Shown: in pieces, positions 1 through 13,041 of the stretch
How the letters are laid out: every line of letters starts with the position of its first letter
How positions within the stretch are numbered: the stretch's first letter is position 1
Assembly (NCBI RefSeq): GCF_910592395.1
Contig: NC_088311.1
Coordinates: forward strand, 23,158,646-23,222,645
Direction: 5' to 3'
Length of the DNA stretch: 64,000 nt
From: Lineus longissimus
Lineage: Eukaryota; Nemertea; Pilidiophora; Heteronemertea; Lineidae
Made by a program: the position numbers and the translations under genes
The notes under the pieces: generated by a model
Database searches by the model: none
Told to the model about the DNA's origin: nothing
Seen by the model: the letters and a program-made list of their open reading frames with translations, nothing else

Positions 1-3000
1 TTTGCAGAAGCCACGGTCGTTGCGTCATTAATTGTTGAGAATAAGATTTATGACGTCGCCTAGGCCTGATGTGCCGTCAATAGTTTTTGCGCGAAAGAGA
101 AGTTTGAAATGCCATGATAGATTGTCCGGGGAATAAAGGATTCTATTGTAAGCTTTAATCTATGAAATATTGTCGATCATGGCCTCTATAGAACTTTATA
201 CCCTAATCCGTCGTCAGAATACAATGGGACGTTTTCCACAGAGACGTTTCCTACTTCTACACCGGTTGAGCCGGTAGTATATAAAGCAAGTATTGTTTGA
301 GTGACAATATTCCCCTACAACAACAATGCAATTGTATGCCTGCCAACTCATTCCCGCCAGCCGAGTGGCTGGTCATTGGCCTCTTGTTTCTGGGTTACAT
401 AATCCCCATCTATGCGATGGCGCGCAAGCGGATCGTATATATGTAATGCAGCTGAGTGCCAGGCATTGGGGCCTCTTGTCTCGAAGGCTTCAGATGGCAC
501 GCGGAGTATATATAATCATGATGGAAACTCAAGTCCTCCAAGAATCGATACTAAATTGTCTATTACATGATCATATAGACAAAACCATAGCCATCATTTC
601 CCCGGGTAAGTGGTCCCTAGAGTCGATATCATGAGCTAGGTGATCTATAAATCAGGGGTCTGCGTAACGCAAGTAACAAATGTGGACAAGTTGTGTCTGT
701 CTTTCCAACATGTCATACTCGAATACCATGCCAGTCGTATGCTCCTCGCACACGTAAGTCCGGTCATAATAAGTGCCCAGTGAATGACCCTGAACTTCAG
801 GATGCTCACATGCATGATGACCATGTGATCATTTAGCATGTTCTTTATGCTTTCAATTCTGCAATTACCAGAAATAGACAACGGGACAAACCCAGCGCGT
901 ACAATAGGGTCAACACTGATTTGCCAGTAGACATCCAGGCTGTATGTGTATATGGATACATGTACACACATATTTTGATACACATACCATAGATTTTTAT
1001 TCATTTTGTGCAGTTATTTTAGCGCTTGATGGATCACTGTTCAACTTCATCCTGAGGTATCCCAGTAATAATAAGGTAAAGTCGTCCTGGGCAATAACCT
1101 CTTGACCTCCAAGATCTCTTGCTATCATGGATTGCAGGGAGTGGTTTTCAAAGAATTTCAATACGATACTATTTGATGATACTATTCAACACAATGGGTT
1201 CTACTTATAATGGCGTGGATATAGTCCCCCTGGAGTCATAGTCCGGTAGCATTGTATTTGACCAATTAAGCAGCATGATCTATTGTACCGCTAACCCTAA
1301 CCAAAACATTTAGCAATGCGGGCTATTGTTACACGGACTATCAGCCCTAGGACTACTATCCCTTGCACACCGGCATTGGCCGGGTTCAAATGGTAATCAT
1401 AATGGGATAAAGATAATAGACATGCAGTACGTTGTGTATTCAAACATTACAATGACCCAATTATTTCGTAATTGTCATGAGTGCATGTCGATACGGTGAT
1501 ATGCAACAGCCTTTTTCACTTACCGAGTATATGGGTGATGTGTGCGAGGGGAGGAGCATACCGATGACCCTGGCATTCGTGATATGGTAGATTAATTCAT
1601 GACAAAACATCGCTTTATCGATATAATCACCGTCTGGGACGTCAATTCGATGAAGCTACCACTATCATCCTGGCACCAGTATATAATATCCATACATTAA
1701 CCTATATTAAGTCTCTGTACAGCTGCAATGTTTGAGGTGGCAGCAACTCAGTTCTGTAGATTATACATATATATAGCTTTACGTGAGTTCCTTTGCAAGT
1801 AGCAGTGAAGTATTACATAGTTCACTAACGCTGCCAGACGTCATAAGGTTGGCGAAGGACGCAACGACGACGTTATACTAAAGCAGTGTCTGCGTTCAAA
1901 TACTTATTGCTCACGTCTGTTCATTCTGTTATTACCAATCACTGCGCAGGAGTGTAATATCTGTACCTGTAGTTCACCTGCAAAACCGGGCGCAGCTTTC
2001 AATACACCTTACTCAGCTGTAGATGATCGGCAGTGTATGACCGATCATGAGCATGCTCGCCTTGCATGTGGGGAGCTACCCTGAGTCAAAAACTGAAAAA
2101 TTAATCTGCCCAGGCAAACGATGGTGAACTCGGGTTGGCGTTTTATATCGAGTTCAGGTGAAATTGCCCGGGAATTGTTGGAAAACTCATACTATCCTGG
2201 TGCCCTGGTATTATGTAAAGGCTGAAGGTGATTTAATGGACAGGTGTGCGGTACACCTTGGCAATTCACTGTACATTGTTTTGCAAGGCAATTATTGTTA
2301 TTGGTATATATAGGTTTTATACATACTTGCTACCGTATGATTTATATTGCACGCGCAGTGAACCAGTTTGTATTAATATTCTACCTTTATTCGCGACTTT
2401 TGGCTTATGGGCCACGTCCTAACCTTTTTTCCCGGAAGGAATAACAAGTTATCATGAGGGTTATGGATAAGGTTAGCATCATTAGAATGAAAGTTTACGG
2501 TCCGGCTACATCAGCGTAGAATGATGACGAGAGAAAAATATTTAACCCGTTCCGCCCCTCTGTAGACACCCGGGGCAGTCTATTTCGTCATCCTATTCGT
2601 GAGGGTGAGGGACGAGGCCGGTCCACTGCGTCCGGAGTGTACTGCTCGGTCAACACAGTCTTCAAAGAGCCTGTCGGCACGACTCAAAACCAAGATCAAA
2701 TTTTCAATTCGGGAACGCTAGTGCTAACATACGCGGGTCACAAAAGGCCATCATTGAAAATCAGCCTGGGGCAACGGCTGCAGCTCAGCATGAGCCGTCT
2801 GCTATGAAAGAACGGTAAAGAATTCGTGGGCAGCTACCCGGGAGCCAGCAGATCAGGACATCTTGCCAGCAATAATATCTTCTCTGGAAAACGCGTCTGT
2901 GACTTTAATTTAATGACTGCTGGTTTATCATCGAATACACAGACCACGGCTATATACCAGTTTCAATATCGGTATCAGCCAGGTGTTTTGTAATGACATT

Positions 3001-3127
3001 TAAAAAATCAATAGTCGCAAACGAATTTTATCAGACGGAAAATACGAGATATGCTGCAATGTAAATTGCCTACTGAAAGTAGTCACTGTTAATACCAGAG
3101 CAGCCGTCAAGTGAATAAATAATCGGT
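1..3127. other. Intergenic DNA, no gene recognised
   Basis: Only short ORFs (at most about 120 codons) occur, on both strands, with no recognisable domain, no run of phase-consistent splice sites and no family motif. The stretch is AT-rich and otherwise unremarkable. It could contain distal exons or UTRs of a gene lying outside the window, but nothing visible supports that. Confidence 0.6.
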
Positions 3128-3570
3128 GGTCAGCAGTCAAATAAATATATGTGAACAGAAGGAATGGTTTCAACGTCAACAGTCAAATAAATATATGTAA
3201 ACAGAAGGTATGGTTTCAACGTCAGCAGTCAAATAAATATACATGTATGTAAACAGAATGTATGGTTTCAACGTCAGCAGTCAAATAAATATATGTAAAC
3301 AGAAGGTATGGTTTCAACGTCAGCAGTCAAATAAATAAACCAAAGGAATGGTTTCAACGTCAGCAGTCAAATAAATAAACCGAGGGAATGGTTTCAACGT
3401 CAGCAGTCAAATAAATAACCGAGGGAATGGTTTCAACGTCAGCAGTCAAATAAATAAACCGAGGGAATGGTTTCAACGTCAGCAGTCAACTTAAGAAGCC
3501 GAGGGAATGGTTTCAACGTCAGCAGTCAAATAAATAAACCGAAGGACTGGTTTCAACGTCAGCAGTCCGT
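3128..3570. repeat. Minisatellite, about 10 tandem units of 40-56 bp
   Basis: About ten tandem units share a core reading ggtttcaacgtcagcagtc followed by an A/T-rich spacer (aaataaat...). Units on the left are longer (about 43-56 bp, spacer with tatatgtaaacagaagg). Those on the right are about 40 bp with spacer aaaccgaggg. The array therefore has two sub-families and looks like a local expansion of shorter variants. There is no ORF and no associated gene. Confidence 0.9.
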
Positions 3571-5183
3571 ATATCTGCACGGTACGAACCATAGCAGCAA
3601 TAGTCCCTGTTCGATATAAAGTGGTGGTACAAACACACGCGCATATCCAAATCACACTGTTCACATAATGATATTCCTAATGAGCGGAGACGATAATCGG
3701 GTAATCCCGAAAGTACACAACTTACCTCTGAGAATGATATCCCACCAAATGCTGTTAGACCTGAAGGCCAATTGTTAGAGCGCAGCAGACGGCGGTGCTC
3801 AATTCAGGGCTTTTGTGCAGGGGCAGCCAAATGGACAAAAGACCCTGCTAAGAATGATACCAGTGGCCTACTTTTTACAGATGCTAATAGCTTCTCCCAA
3901 CCTCGGTAAGCGTGTTGAGATCGTGTTGTAATTTGCCTGAGTGCCAGGCTGTTCGAGCAGACGATATCTGATTGGTTGAACCAATGCAAAGGCGGTCTCC
4001 GGGTTTATTTGTGGTCGATCGTACGATGTGAAGCATGCCAGCGATCAATGAAATCAGGTGTCTTCCGAACGTTCACATAATTATTCATATTAGTATTTAT
4101 GAAGCCTCTACATAGCTTTCCATCAAAATCAAAACTTCAATTTAATAGATGTTGTCAATACTTTTCCACATCGTGCTTGCTTCCATTCCACTGTTTCATC
4201 TTTTGTATTATACATATTTTATAACGCATTTATTTTGCTGTTAGTGTTATATGATTTCTAGCGCTTCTAGTAGATTCTAACGCTTTTTTTATTATCATTT
4301 GTAGTCACGTCACCTCCGCACGCTGATGGTCAGGGTACATTTCCTGAGACAGATCCCTGCCTGTTTTGCTTTCCTCTGCATCTTCTCTCTATCCCGCACC
4401 AGTTTATTGTATTTTCCAAACCTATATGAATGTAGTATTCATCTGGCTCAATAAACTGCTTTGAATTTGAATTTATTATACATGTATTACAGTACCAGTA
4501 GCCTCCCGTGGTAGTCCACAGTCATCCTAAACAACACTCCAGAAGCAGTCTTATCTCGCCCCGCGGTGCAAGGATGACGAAAGATGGACCTCTGCGGCCG
4601 AGGCTAGTGATTGCCACTAGCACTACAACCCGAGGACAATGTCGCAGCCGGAACACTCTTGTCCGAAGAACAACCACCCAGGATACTGCGTCGAGCCGAA
4701 GCTACACTCTGCGCAGTGGATCGGCATCGTCCATCACGGCCCTAAATGTTAGACAGTATGACTCGGAGGATGACGAAATGGACAGCCCAGGGAGTCTATG
4801 TCGAACTTCAAAGCCGACCTATTGATGACTCCGGGCAGCCCGGGGCACTCAACCAGACGAGTCATGGTGAAACTAAGGCTGTCTTCACTGTCCAAACTTT
4901 GTTGTCTGGTAAACAAAATGAGATTAAAAGATCCATCTTTTGCGAACAGGCCATGACGACAGACATACAGATCAATTTTCCCTTTCATTGGAACCACACA
5001 CCCGGCCCACGCCATTGCAAACTTTAACGCAACCTCTACAATGCGAACAACGTGCCTTGATGAACTTTGAACTCGATAAATATGAATGACATAGTGTAAT
5101 CTCCAACAATGGGTGGTTTTCAAGATCCACGTGCTTCAAAGAATTGTGACAGTCAATAACATAGTCTTAATACGTTATTTCGT
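3571..5183. other. Intergenic DNA with weak ORFs
   Basis: A 105-codon Ser/Arg/Thr-rich ORF at 4508-4825 begins with GTG, has a stop immediately upstream in frame and overlaps other ORFs in both directions. It shows no recognised domain and no credible acceptor in the right frame, so I do not call it a gene. A possible retroelement tail is listed separately. Confidence 0.5.
4190..4482 (+). mobile_element. Possible 3' tail of a non-LTR retroelement
   Basis: The segment ends in an AATAAA-like motif followed by a short TTTGAA/TTTGAATT repeat (around 4450-4475). Many non-LTR retroelement tails end this way. No reverse transcriptase coding remains, so this can only be a 5'-truncated remnant. The call rests on the tail alone. 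Confidence 0.3.
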
Positions 5184-5775
5184 CTAAGGTTGTTAGTGTC
5201 ATCCACGTTGATACGTCTTTTGCGCTCAGATTGTGACAGTCATCCACGCTGATACGTCTTTTGCGCTCAGATTGTGACATTCATGGCCATGTCCTGGTGC
5301 AAGAGCTCAGGTTGTGACAGTCGTGGCCAGGTCCTGGTGCATGAGCTCAGGTTGTGACAGTCATGGACAGGTACATGAGCAGCTGAGGCTGAGTCATGGA
5401 CATGTACAAGTGCATGAGCTCAGGTTGTGACAGTCGTGGCCATGTCCTGGTGCATGAGCTCAGGTTGTGACAGTCATGGACAGGTACATGAGCAGCTGAG
5501 GCTGACAGTCATGGACATGTACAAGTGCATGAGCTCAGGTTGTGACAGTCATGGCCATGTCCTGGTGCATGAGCTCAGGTTGTGACAGTCAAGGACATGC
5601 ATGAACAGCTGAGGTTGACAGTCATGGACATGTACAAGTGCATGAGCTCAGGTTGTGACAGTCATGGTCATGAGCTCTGGTCCGGACAACCATCAATGCA
5701 TGGTCCTGCTGAAATAGGTTGTCCAAGTGATCCTGGGAATTATGATTTTGAGCTCTCGTTCTGACAGTCATCCAC
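5184..5775. repeat. Minisatellite with higher-order structure
   Basis: Tandem blocks are built from the core caggttgtgacagtc followed by alternating variants: a 'ggccatgtcctggtgcatgagct' type, a 'ggacaggtacatgagcagctgagg' type and a 'ggacatgtacaagtgcatgagct' type. The three types recur in the same order, giving a higher-order unit of roughly 120-130 bp repeated about three to four times. Flanking copies are degenerate. The ORFs that cross it are by-products of the repeat. Confidence 0.9.
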
Positions 5776-6810
5776 ATGGCCACGAGGTTGTGACTGCATG
5801 AAACATTTTGGCTTAGGGTAGGACAGTTTTCCTCCCGACCAAACAATTGGGCTCATGGTCCTTACTTCTTTTTGGACCATTTCACAACCACTCTTAATAA
5901 AAAGAGTTATTTAACATTGTGAGTAAAAAGTTGTGATTTTTCATCACTAATCATAATTACAGCCTTTGATAGCAGATTTTAGCAAGAATGCTGGGCAAAA
6001 GACATACGAGCAAATCATCCTTATCACTATTAATATAGTTTTACGAGGTCAAAATCACAACCAGAATGTAGGGAGAAGTCCACTTTAACCTATTAAACAC
6101 AAACACCTCCCTGTACCCAACAAAGGATAATTCGGATGAAAATATTTTATTGAACAACGGGTTCATACATTTGTATCAGTCATCTTGAGTAAACAATAGG
6201 CAAATGCTCTGGAGCCACTTGAAGTAAATACAACCAGCACTCGAGCAGCTATCCTGAGTGGAAAACAAACCATTGACCCAATACAAACCACAAGTGACTT
6301 GTCCAAACACTAGAGCAGTGGTGTTGAAGGACCATGCAGAGCAGTACCAGTAACTACAGAAGCCCAGCTTGTTTAAATGGACACATAAAGTCTATGTCAT
6401 GAAGTTTAAATGCTTAAAGGGACAACTTCGGGTTTAGGTAGTTGGGGGATAGTGACCATGGTCACCACCATGTGCCACCACACGTAGCATCATACTATTC
6501 TGATCTCAATTATAATCTTTGCTAGCCTTTGCAAGGTGGTTTTGGACATGGCTAAAGAAATTCCGGCTCCACAATTGTATTCCGTGACTGGCGAGTCTCT
6601 GTTCTAAAATCGAGACCAGGGGGTGGAGCCAAAATGCAAGCCCATCCCTGAGCTTAAGACTTGGTGCTGAGTACACCAGAAGCTGGATCGGACACTTCGG
6701 AGAGTGACAGACAGTCTACATATGAATTCAAGACGTCGTTGTTCATCCTGGCAATATGGTTATATAGAATGTCCAGCTACATTTGTCGAAGAGTCACCAA
6801 ATTACGAATG
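5776..6810. other. PPIE downstream region, probable 3' UTR
   Basis: No coding exon is visible. Because PPIE stops at 6811 on the minus strand, the part next to it is probably its 3' UTR. A minus-strand AATAAA at 6146-6151 would give a 3' UTR of about 660 nt. The rest looks like ordinary intergenic DNA. Confidence 0.5.
6146..6151 (-). promoter_or_regulatory. Candidate polyadenylation signal of PPIE
   Basis: AATAAA on the minus strand, about 660 nt past the PPIE stop codon. It is the first clear canonical hexamer noticed downstream. Position and sequence are the only evidence. Confidence 0.4.
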
Positions 6811-9800
6811 TCACACTAATTCACCACAGTCGGATATCGTAACCTTTTGACTTGTTTTTCCAGATTTTGAACCAACATTCTGCAAAGAAATGAAAGTTTA
6901 TGCAAACAACGAGTGAATGTTTCTTCAGTAGGCTATAAGTTTCCTGTCACCACTAATAGTATAGAGGAGGACGACTGGAAGGGATTCCGACTCGTCATCG
7001 GAAGGTTATTGATATGATGCCCGGCCAGTGCCACTCTGTATACTCTCAACTGGCCTGAAATAGAGTGCTCCTTGCTTTTACAGAATTGTCTCTGCATCTT
7101 CTGGATTAGGCTGGGGAGTAAATGTAAAGCATTTTGAGACTGCTGTACCTTGCTATTTAAGAACTTTCGTTGATCTTTCTTTAATTTGTTTTCATTTTTT
7201 GACTTATATTTTGCAAAAGGGCCTGTTTTCTTACAGTTCTTACCTCCATTGCTCTTACGACATTCATGCCTTCAGTCACGCGACCAAACACGACATGTTT
7301 CCCATCCAACCTTAAAGAAACAAACAGTTTAGCAGCTGGTCAATGAAACACAATGTCTGAAACTGTATCTCAACTGTTGTATGTTAAAGGGAGACTATAG
7401 GCTGGAGCCTGGTGGGTCAGATTACAGTTACACAGAGTCGCTGACAGGGATCTCTCCTTACTCACAATACCAACGATAATAACTCACCAATCAGTTTTTT
7501 CTGTGCATATAAAGAACTGTGAGCCATTGGTGTCTGGACCGGAGTTGGCCATAGATAAGGTGCCTGAAATTAGAAACAAAATCATAAAACAAGATATTGA
7601 TGATATATACTTTCAAAATGATTTACCAGACCTGTCAATCTACATCTAACTATCAGATTATGTAGTCTGCAGGATACCCATCTATGCAGTAAACGGGCAA
7701 GGGAATTCTGGACCCCTGGACACGCCCCAGACAGGGGTCATTCAAAAAACTTTGGGTTGACATGAAAAATGTACATGTATTTGCATTTCTCCTTCACCAA
7801 ATTCGAAATTAATGATTTGGCTTTAAAAATAATGTCCATTGTGACCTTTCTTATCATTTTCAAGTTTAGGTAACCAAAGTGGATAGATCAGACGATACTT
7901 AAACAATCATCAAAAGTGTAATGATCACATTGACAGGATTGATAATCTTGTGGGTGGCATGACCTCTGCCACTTCAGATCAATGACAAACTTGAACAATT
8001 CCTAGCCTTGTTGATTGATAAAAACATGAAATCATATATCACAATGATAACGTGAGCTTGTGGGGTTCTGACATTGTTATGCACTCCCTCACACCGTGTC
8101 AATGTTATATACCGACACATGTACAGTCAGTCACATTCACTGTGGACATGTTGCAAACACATCTAGGGAGGATTCAGGACTTTTCTCAGGGGGTTCACCA
8201 AGGTTAAGGCGGGACTGGGGGGCCCTCATTTTGGAATCTAGAGACAATAGAGTGCCACTTCAGGCCAATCCAGATGATAAATTTTGACATGAATCGAAAA
8301 ATTGTTAATCGCTGTGAGCAACAAAACTCCAACCTGGATGTGTGCCTGACAATATTTGAACTGATCTATAGCAAGAAGAGCTTACTTTTTAAATGCCCGT
8401 TTTGATTTAATGGATCTTTCTAAAGTCATATGTCCTATTTTGAGCAACAACCATTGATTTTGAAAAGTTCAATTTGTTTTCTAAAAGTCGAGCAATTTGT
8501 GGCCAAAGTATATCATGACACAATTGTCAATTTACACAATTAATCTTTAGATAGGATAACGGATAATTTAAAGGTTACTTGATAGCCCAAGTAAATTTAA
8601 ATTTTGGATTAAAATTGACATCGATACCACACTACATGAATTTCACTCTCCTATTATCTCGATTGGTATGGCCAGTTTTGCAATCAGATCTTGGCCGGAT
8701 TATTTGTGGTGGTCATACCCAAGTCCAATGTGCACAATTTTATAAGGCTGTCTGACCAGGTCATCTGAGTACAGCCTGCATGGTCATGTCTTGAACATTC
8801 GATAACAAAGCCACTAATGAACTTTGGTATCATGTCAATTTGCATTTAAATTTCTATCAGAACAGTTGACAGGCAGCATCAGAGACCTTGTCCATTTTTC
8901 ACCTTCCTGCATGTGAAAAGTGCAGGGGGTCGAGATATATGTCCACGGATATCTATCAATCACCCACAGTAGGGTGCTGCCATCTTCTTACAAGTGAACT
9001 ACATAAGCTAACAGACAAGTTTTAATTTAACCTCAGAAGACATAGCTGAGGCAGTTATGCCAGTCTGTAATCAATTTGATCATTCGTGAACAGTGCTGCC
9101 ATCTAGAGAAAATTAAAGAAACACTTGGTAAGAATGAATTATGGAACACAATACATAAAACCACACTCCTCTGAGGTAACAATCAGAGGAAAAAACTATC
9201 GTAGTTTACAATAGCTGATGCCACAAACAAAAATGTTCCATGAAAGTAAGTCCTTACCCGGAGCTGTGTGTTTTAAAACAAAATTTTCATCTTTAAATTT
9301 TTTCCCGTATATTGATTTGCCACCTGTGCCGTTATGATTTGTGAAGTCTCCCCCTTGCAACATCTATAAAATGGTTAAGGAAGACAAAACAGTAGGCTTA
9401 TATTGAGGGGTCCCATTTGAGAAGACTGTGGCCTCTTTCAGATCAGGCAAATTTCAAAGAATCCTTTGAATTTGCTAGATCTGAAATCAGAATAGGAACT
9501 CTTCACGTTCTTAACAGGAATCTGTCTTTTTATCAGATTTACACTTGTTTTGAGAATCAGCACTGAATGTTTAAAAGGATACAAATTGAGGGATGATTCG
9601 ATGGAAACTGCTTCCCTCGTATCCGAAGCCTTTTTCATTTGTGCACAGACATCGGAAATTTTCTGAAAAAACCAAAGGCAAAAATATTCACTTAAAGAGT
9701 CAGTAGATCTACAATTTGAAAGTTCACTGCGATCATGAATTAGTATAAAGAGTAGTCTATATGCTTTACTGGTACATATGGATTTAAAATAATTTTCAAT

Positions 9801-12309
9801 ATCATTAAGAAATATGGAAATACTACAGTATTCCAATCAGCACTTCTGTGAGAAGAAAGACTATTTTCTCGTTCAACCAGAAATTCTAAAATACCTTGGT
9901 ACCGTAAAGTCAACTTTTAAATGGAAAATGCATAAGCCTCGTTCTGAGAGTGGAGTGTTTTGGACACGCAACCAAGATGCTCTACCAAAGTTCCCTCGGG
10001 TTGCACAAAAATGTGGAACCATGCACACAGCTCACTTCAGAAGTTTGAGGCTCTCAAAACACTGCTTCAAACACAAATCAGCCAAGGAAGCATCAACCAC
10101 CCTAAGTTTTTTAATGAGCACTACACATATTTGCTGAGAAAAACGCTCCAAATAGCCCATTTGCGCGGATTTTAGCGTCACTTGTGCGAGCCGATCCGGA
10201 CTTCCTATACGCGCTGCCGTAACATAATGTAAACAACGGCGCTACCGGCGCTCCGGGCAGGCGATGGATGGAATTTGCCAAATTCGCACATATTCAAGTT
10301 ATTTCGTGGCCTATCTTTTTAAGTTTGAGGTATTTTAGAATAGAAATTGAACCCTCGGCTTCGGACCTTGGTTGAGTTACCAAGACACTCTCGGGTGGAG
10401 CTAAAATTTCGTCCAAACCCTCGCCTGTCGGCTCGGGTTTGGACTGTATTTTAGCTCCACCCGAGAGTGTCTTGGTAACTCAACCAAGGTCCTCCGCCTC
10501 GGGTTCAATTCCTTAAGCCAAACTCGGGGCTAAGGGGAATTCAAGTCAACCACTGACTTTATAAACCAGGCCAGTCTATGTATTTGAACTACATTAAACC
10601 GCAAAGAAACAGACTTGCACCACATACCTACTGTGACAGGAACAACATCTGCCCTTAGTTCACAGACAATTCTACCAACATCTTTCTTCCCTATTTTGAT
10701 ATCAAAATAAACTTGCGGGTTCCCACGCGACTTCTTCATTGCAGGTTGACCAGTCTGAAATTTAAAGCAACGAAAATTTCTGTTATCACAGTCAACTCAT
10801 CAAAACTTATTCATCAAGTTGGGGGAAATAAAATGCTCGTCAAAATCAGGCAGTTTCCAGTGCCCGGCAAAGCCAATCTCTCCAAGTTCTACTCACCGTG
10901 TCTGTATCTTCTGTTGTCCTCTTCCCAGTCTCCTCCTCACCCTCCACACCTTTGTTCTTGTTCAACGTCTCACCAGCATGCTCCTTCAGCCACTGATCAT
11001 CCGACCACACTTAAATGAAATCACAAATGAGAAATAAGAAACTTGCTGAAAAGGTTGACCAGAATATCAACAGACACTGGTATGAACAAAAGTTTTCGCA
11101 CTATACAAGACTTTGATACTAAAAATTTACCTGGTTTCATGGAGCCCTCTTTGATCTTCATGGGTTTGGCTAGGTTAGTTCTGATGGTCCGCCCGAACAG
11201 CTCACTGTCATTCTGGCATGGAAAATAAACAGAGGATATATAAAATGAATAGAGGATATTTCTATGAAAACAAGACCCTCCTTGGCCTATGCTACTGTAT
11301 GAACCTTTCTGCTCTCCGAAAGTCTTAAATGTTATTGCAAGAGAGGTTATCTTTTTTGACCAGGTGAGATCAATTTCTCTCTATAAGAAGCCTATAGAGA
11401 CCATGCTGCAGAGACGTTGGAACCAGAAAAATTAGTATGGATGGACCAAACCTGTTCAGTGCAACACTGTTTTAATAGCCACTCACCATATTGTCAATAG
11501 CTGCTGCAGCATCTTCTGGTAGTTCAAATTCAATGAAGGCAAAGCCTCTGTGTTTTTCTAAAATGTAGGAAAAGCAAATGACATAAACATGTACTATCTC
11601 AGCATAATCTTATCACAGAAATGGGGCAGTTTCCAAGAGTAGAGATTTTGTGTTCAAGAGGAATTTCTGCCATGTCTGCTGGAAAGAGCAACCACCCCAC
11701 GGCCACACAAGTTTCAAGACAAGCCGCACATGTGTACCTCGGCTGCAGGATTGGATAGGGTTAGAAATTGTAGAAGTTATCGGCAGATTCTAAAGAGTTC
11801 TCATTTTTCTAACTTCGGCCAAAGCGCCCCTTTTGGTGTGAAAAATGCAGTGCTACACCGCCTAGGATGCTCCAGCCCTTCACTGGTGCGGATAGGCCTA
11901 CTCATCTCATCTCTGACTCAGTACTCACCAGTCTCATAATCTAATGGGATCTGAATGTCAGTGATGTCTCCAAAAGGAATGAAGGCCGCATGCAGAATCT
12001 TTGCCTCTACTTCTTCAGCCAACCCCCCTGGAATTAACAGAGACAAAGCTTGATGAATGGCTTTCATCCGAGAATAGAACACCGCAGTCACCTGTCCGAA
12101 AACACACAAATTTACTGAAATGCAACACGAAAACAAGTCGGTTTTCTTTGGAATTTTAATCATCATTCCTGTAACGAACACCTCTAATGGATGACAAGTA
12201 CACTGAGAGCATGTATAGAATAGACTAGGCATATTATGTCGTTTTTAATTGTATTTTGATCGATTTACTAACCGACGTAAACAACACGTTTATTCGTTGC
12301 CGCTGCCAT
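6811..12309 (-). CDS. PPIE: Peptidyl-prolyl isomerase E (RRM-cyclophilin, CYP33)
   Basis: PPIE joins an N-terminal RRM to a cyclophilin isomerase. In other animals it is nuclear, binds RNA and associates with spliceosomes and with the MLL PHD finger. Eleven exons on the minus strand, in coding order: 12309-12273, 12027-11929, 11557-11487, 11212-11131, 11009-10897, 10754-10628, 9662-9583, 9363-9258, 7563-7488, 7310-7244, 6879-6811. Together they give 927 nt, 308 aa (human is 301 aa), with all phases continuous. The RRM covers residues 8-85, with RNP2 VVYVGG and RNP1 RGFAFIEF. A charged linker (about 97-140) is followed by the cyclophilin fold (147-308). The catalytic set matching cyclophilin A R55, F60, Q63, W121 and H126 is present as R198, F203, Q206, W264 and H269, so the enzyme should be active. 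The start is the conserved Met just before the RRM. The exon 6 donor is gtatgt at 10627-10622, chosen over an overlapping gtaggt because only it keeps frame into ENFRC. Confidence 0.97.
6985..7145 (+). mobile_element. tRNA-derived SINE-like copy in the last PPIE intron
   Basis: It shares a degenerate B-box-like block (ggaaggttattgatatgatgccc), the motif cagtgccactctgta, and a tail ending taaagcattttgagac with the copy at 22455-22640. Similar layout and shared tail point to one SINE family. It lies between PPIE exons 10 and 11. Mobility is inferred from having two copies. Confidence 0.55.
10345..10510. mobile_element. Foldback/MITE-like palindrome in PPIE intron 6
   Basis: Two arms of about 80 bp are near-perfect inverted copies around a few-base loop near 10428. 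The outer ends read aattgaaccc and gggttcaatt. The arms share the block ccttggttgagttaccaaga and its complement. There is no coding capacity. The size and perfect symmetry fit a non-autonomous foldback element. A related palindrome lies at 38326-38480. Confidence 0.7.
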
Positions 12310-13041
12310 TTTCGCTGACCTTGACCTTTCTTCGACTGTACCCTTCGTCGATGATTGCAAAAGTGGATACAATTTTCATAAAATTTACATATACATTCAA
12401 AATTTTGTTTTAAATAAATAAAACATGTACTAAAAGTACTGTGCTTAGAATATCAAAACTTATAATTGCGCACTTTCTTTGCTATTTATTTTAATACCAG
12501 TCTATGAAACCGTATCGCGTGGTGAGGGATCAACAAACAGAGTTGGCCGTGAAGCGGGTTTTCACAGAATTTATGGATTTGTGGTCAAATATTTCACCAA
12601 TAACGCCTTAATCGCTCAATCGATCATCTTCTTCTTCGGGTGTGTTAAATAAGTACAACTATAACTATAAGCTGATAACCAAATAAAGCTTCTTTTTTAA
12701 AGTAATGTGATGAGATTAGTTTTGGCAATGATGAATTATCATTCTTCATGTCTTTCTTTGACTTTCAATAAATTCATGCATCGTCGTCCATCGGATGTTG
12801 TACCATCCACTGGAAAAATATTTGTTGCCAGAAACAACACTTAAGAACTTCATCATCAGCATCGGCATATCCAGTACTGAAGTTTTTTTAAGCGTGGTAT
12901 AACATTGTCATGTGACCTTCGTAGAGTTCAATAGAATTTTTGTTTAAAAACTTTAATTCATATTTTGGAATCTGTGCCAATAACATGATAAAGGAATGTC
13001 TTGTCTTTTTCAAAGTTTTCTTTGATTGGTCCAAACCCAAG
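12310..13041. promoter_or_regulatory. Shared divergent promoter region of PPIE and SPICE1
   Basis: The start codons of PPIE (minus) and SPICE1 (plus) are 732 bp apart, with no other gene between them. The region must hold both 5' UTRs and promoters unless unseen noncoding exons lie elsewhere. No TATA box is obvious, as expected for housekeeping bidirectional promoters. An open reading frame continues upstream of the SPICE1 ATG to about 12940. Homology nevertheless starts at 13042, so I treat this as 5' UTR. Confidence 0.55.

Noticed and set aside
3128-3570. Regular repeats resembling a CRISPR array
   Set aside because: Eukaryotic context, spacers are themselves repeats of one another, and no cas genes: this is a minisatellite.
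4508-4825. 105-codon Ser/Arg-rich ORF
   Set aside because: Starts at GTG after an in-frame stop, no acceptor in the right frame, no domain, and overlaps other ORFs on both strands.
9438-9836. 132-codon minus-strand ORF in PPIE
   Set aside because: Contains PPIE exon 7 (9583-9662), but read in a different frame. Only the ENFRC frame fits cyclophilin.
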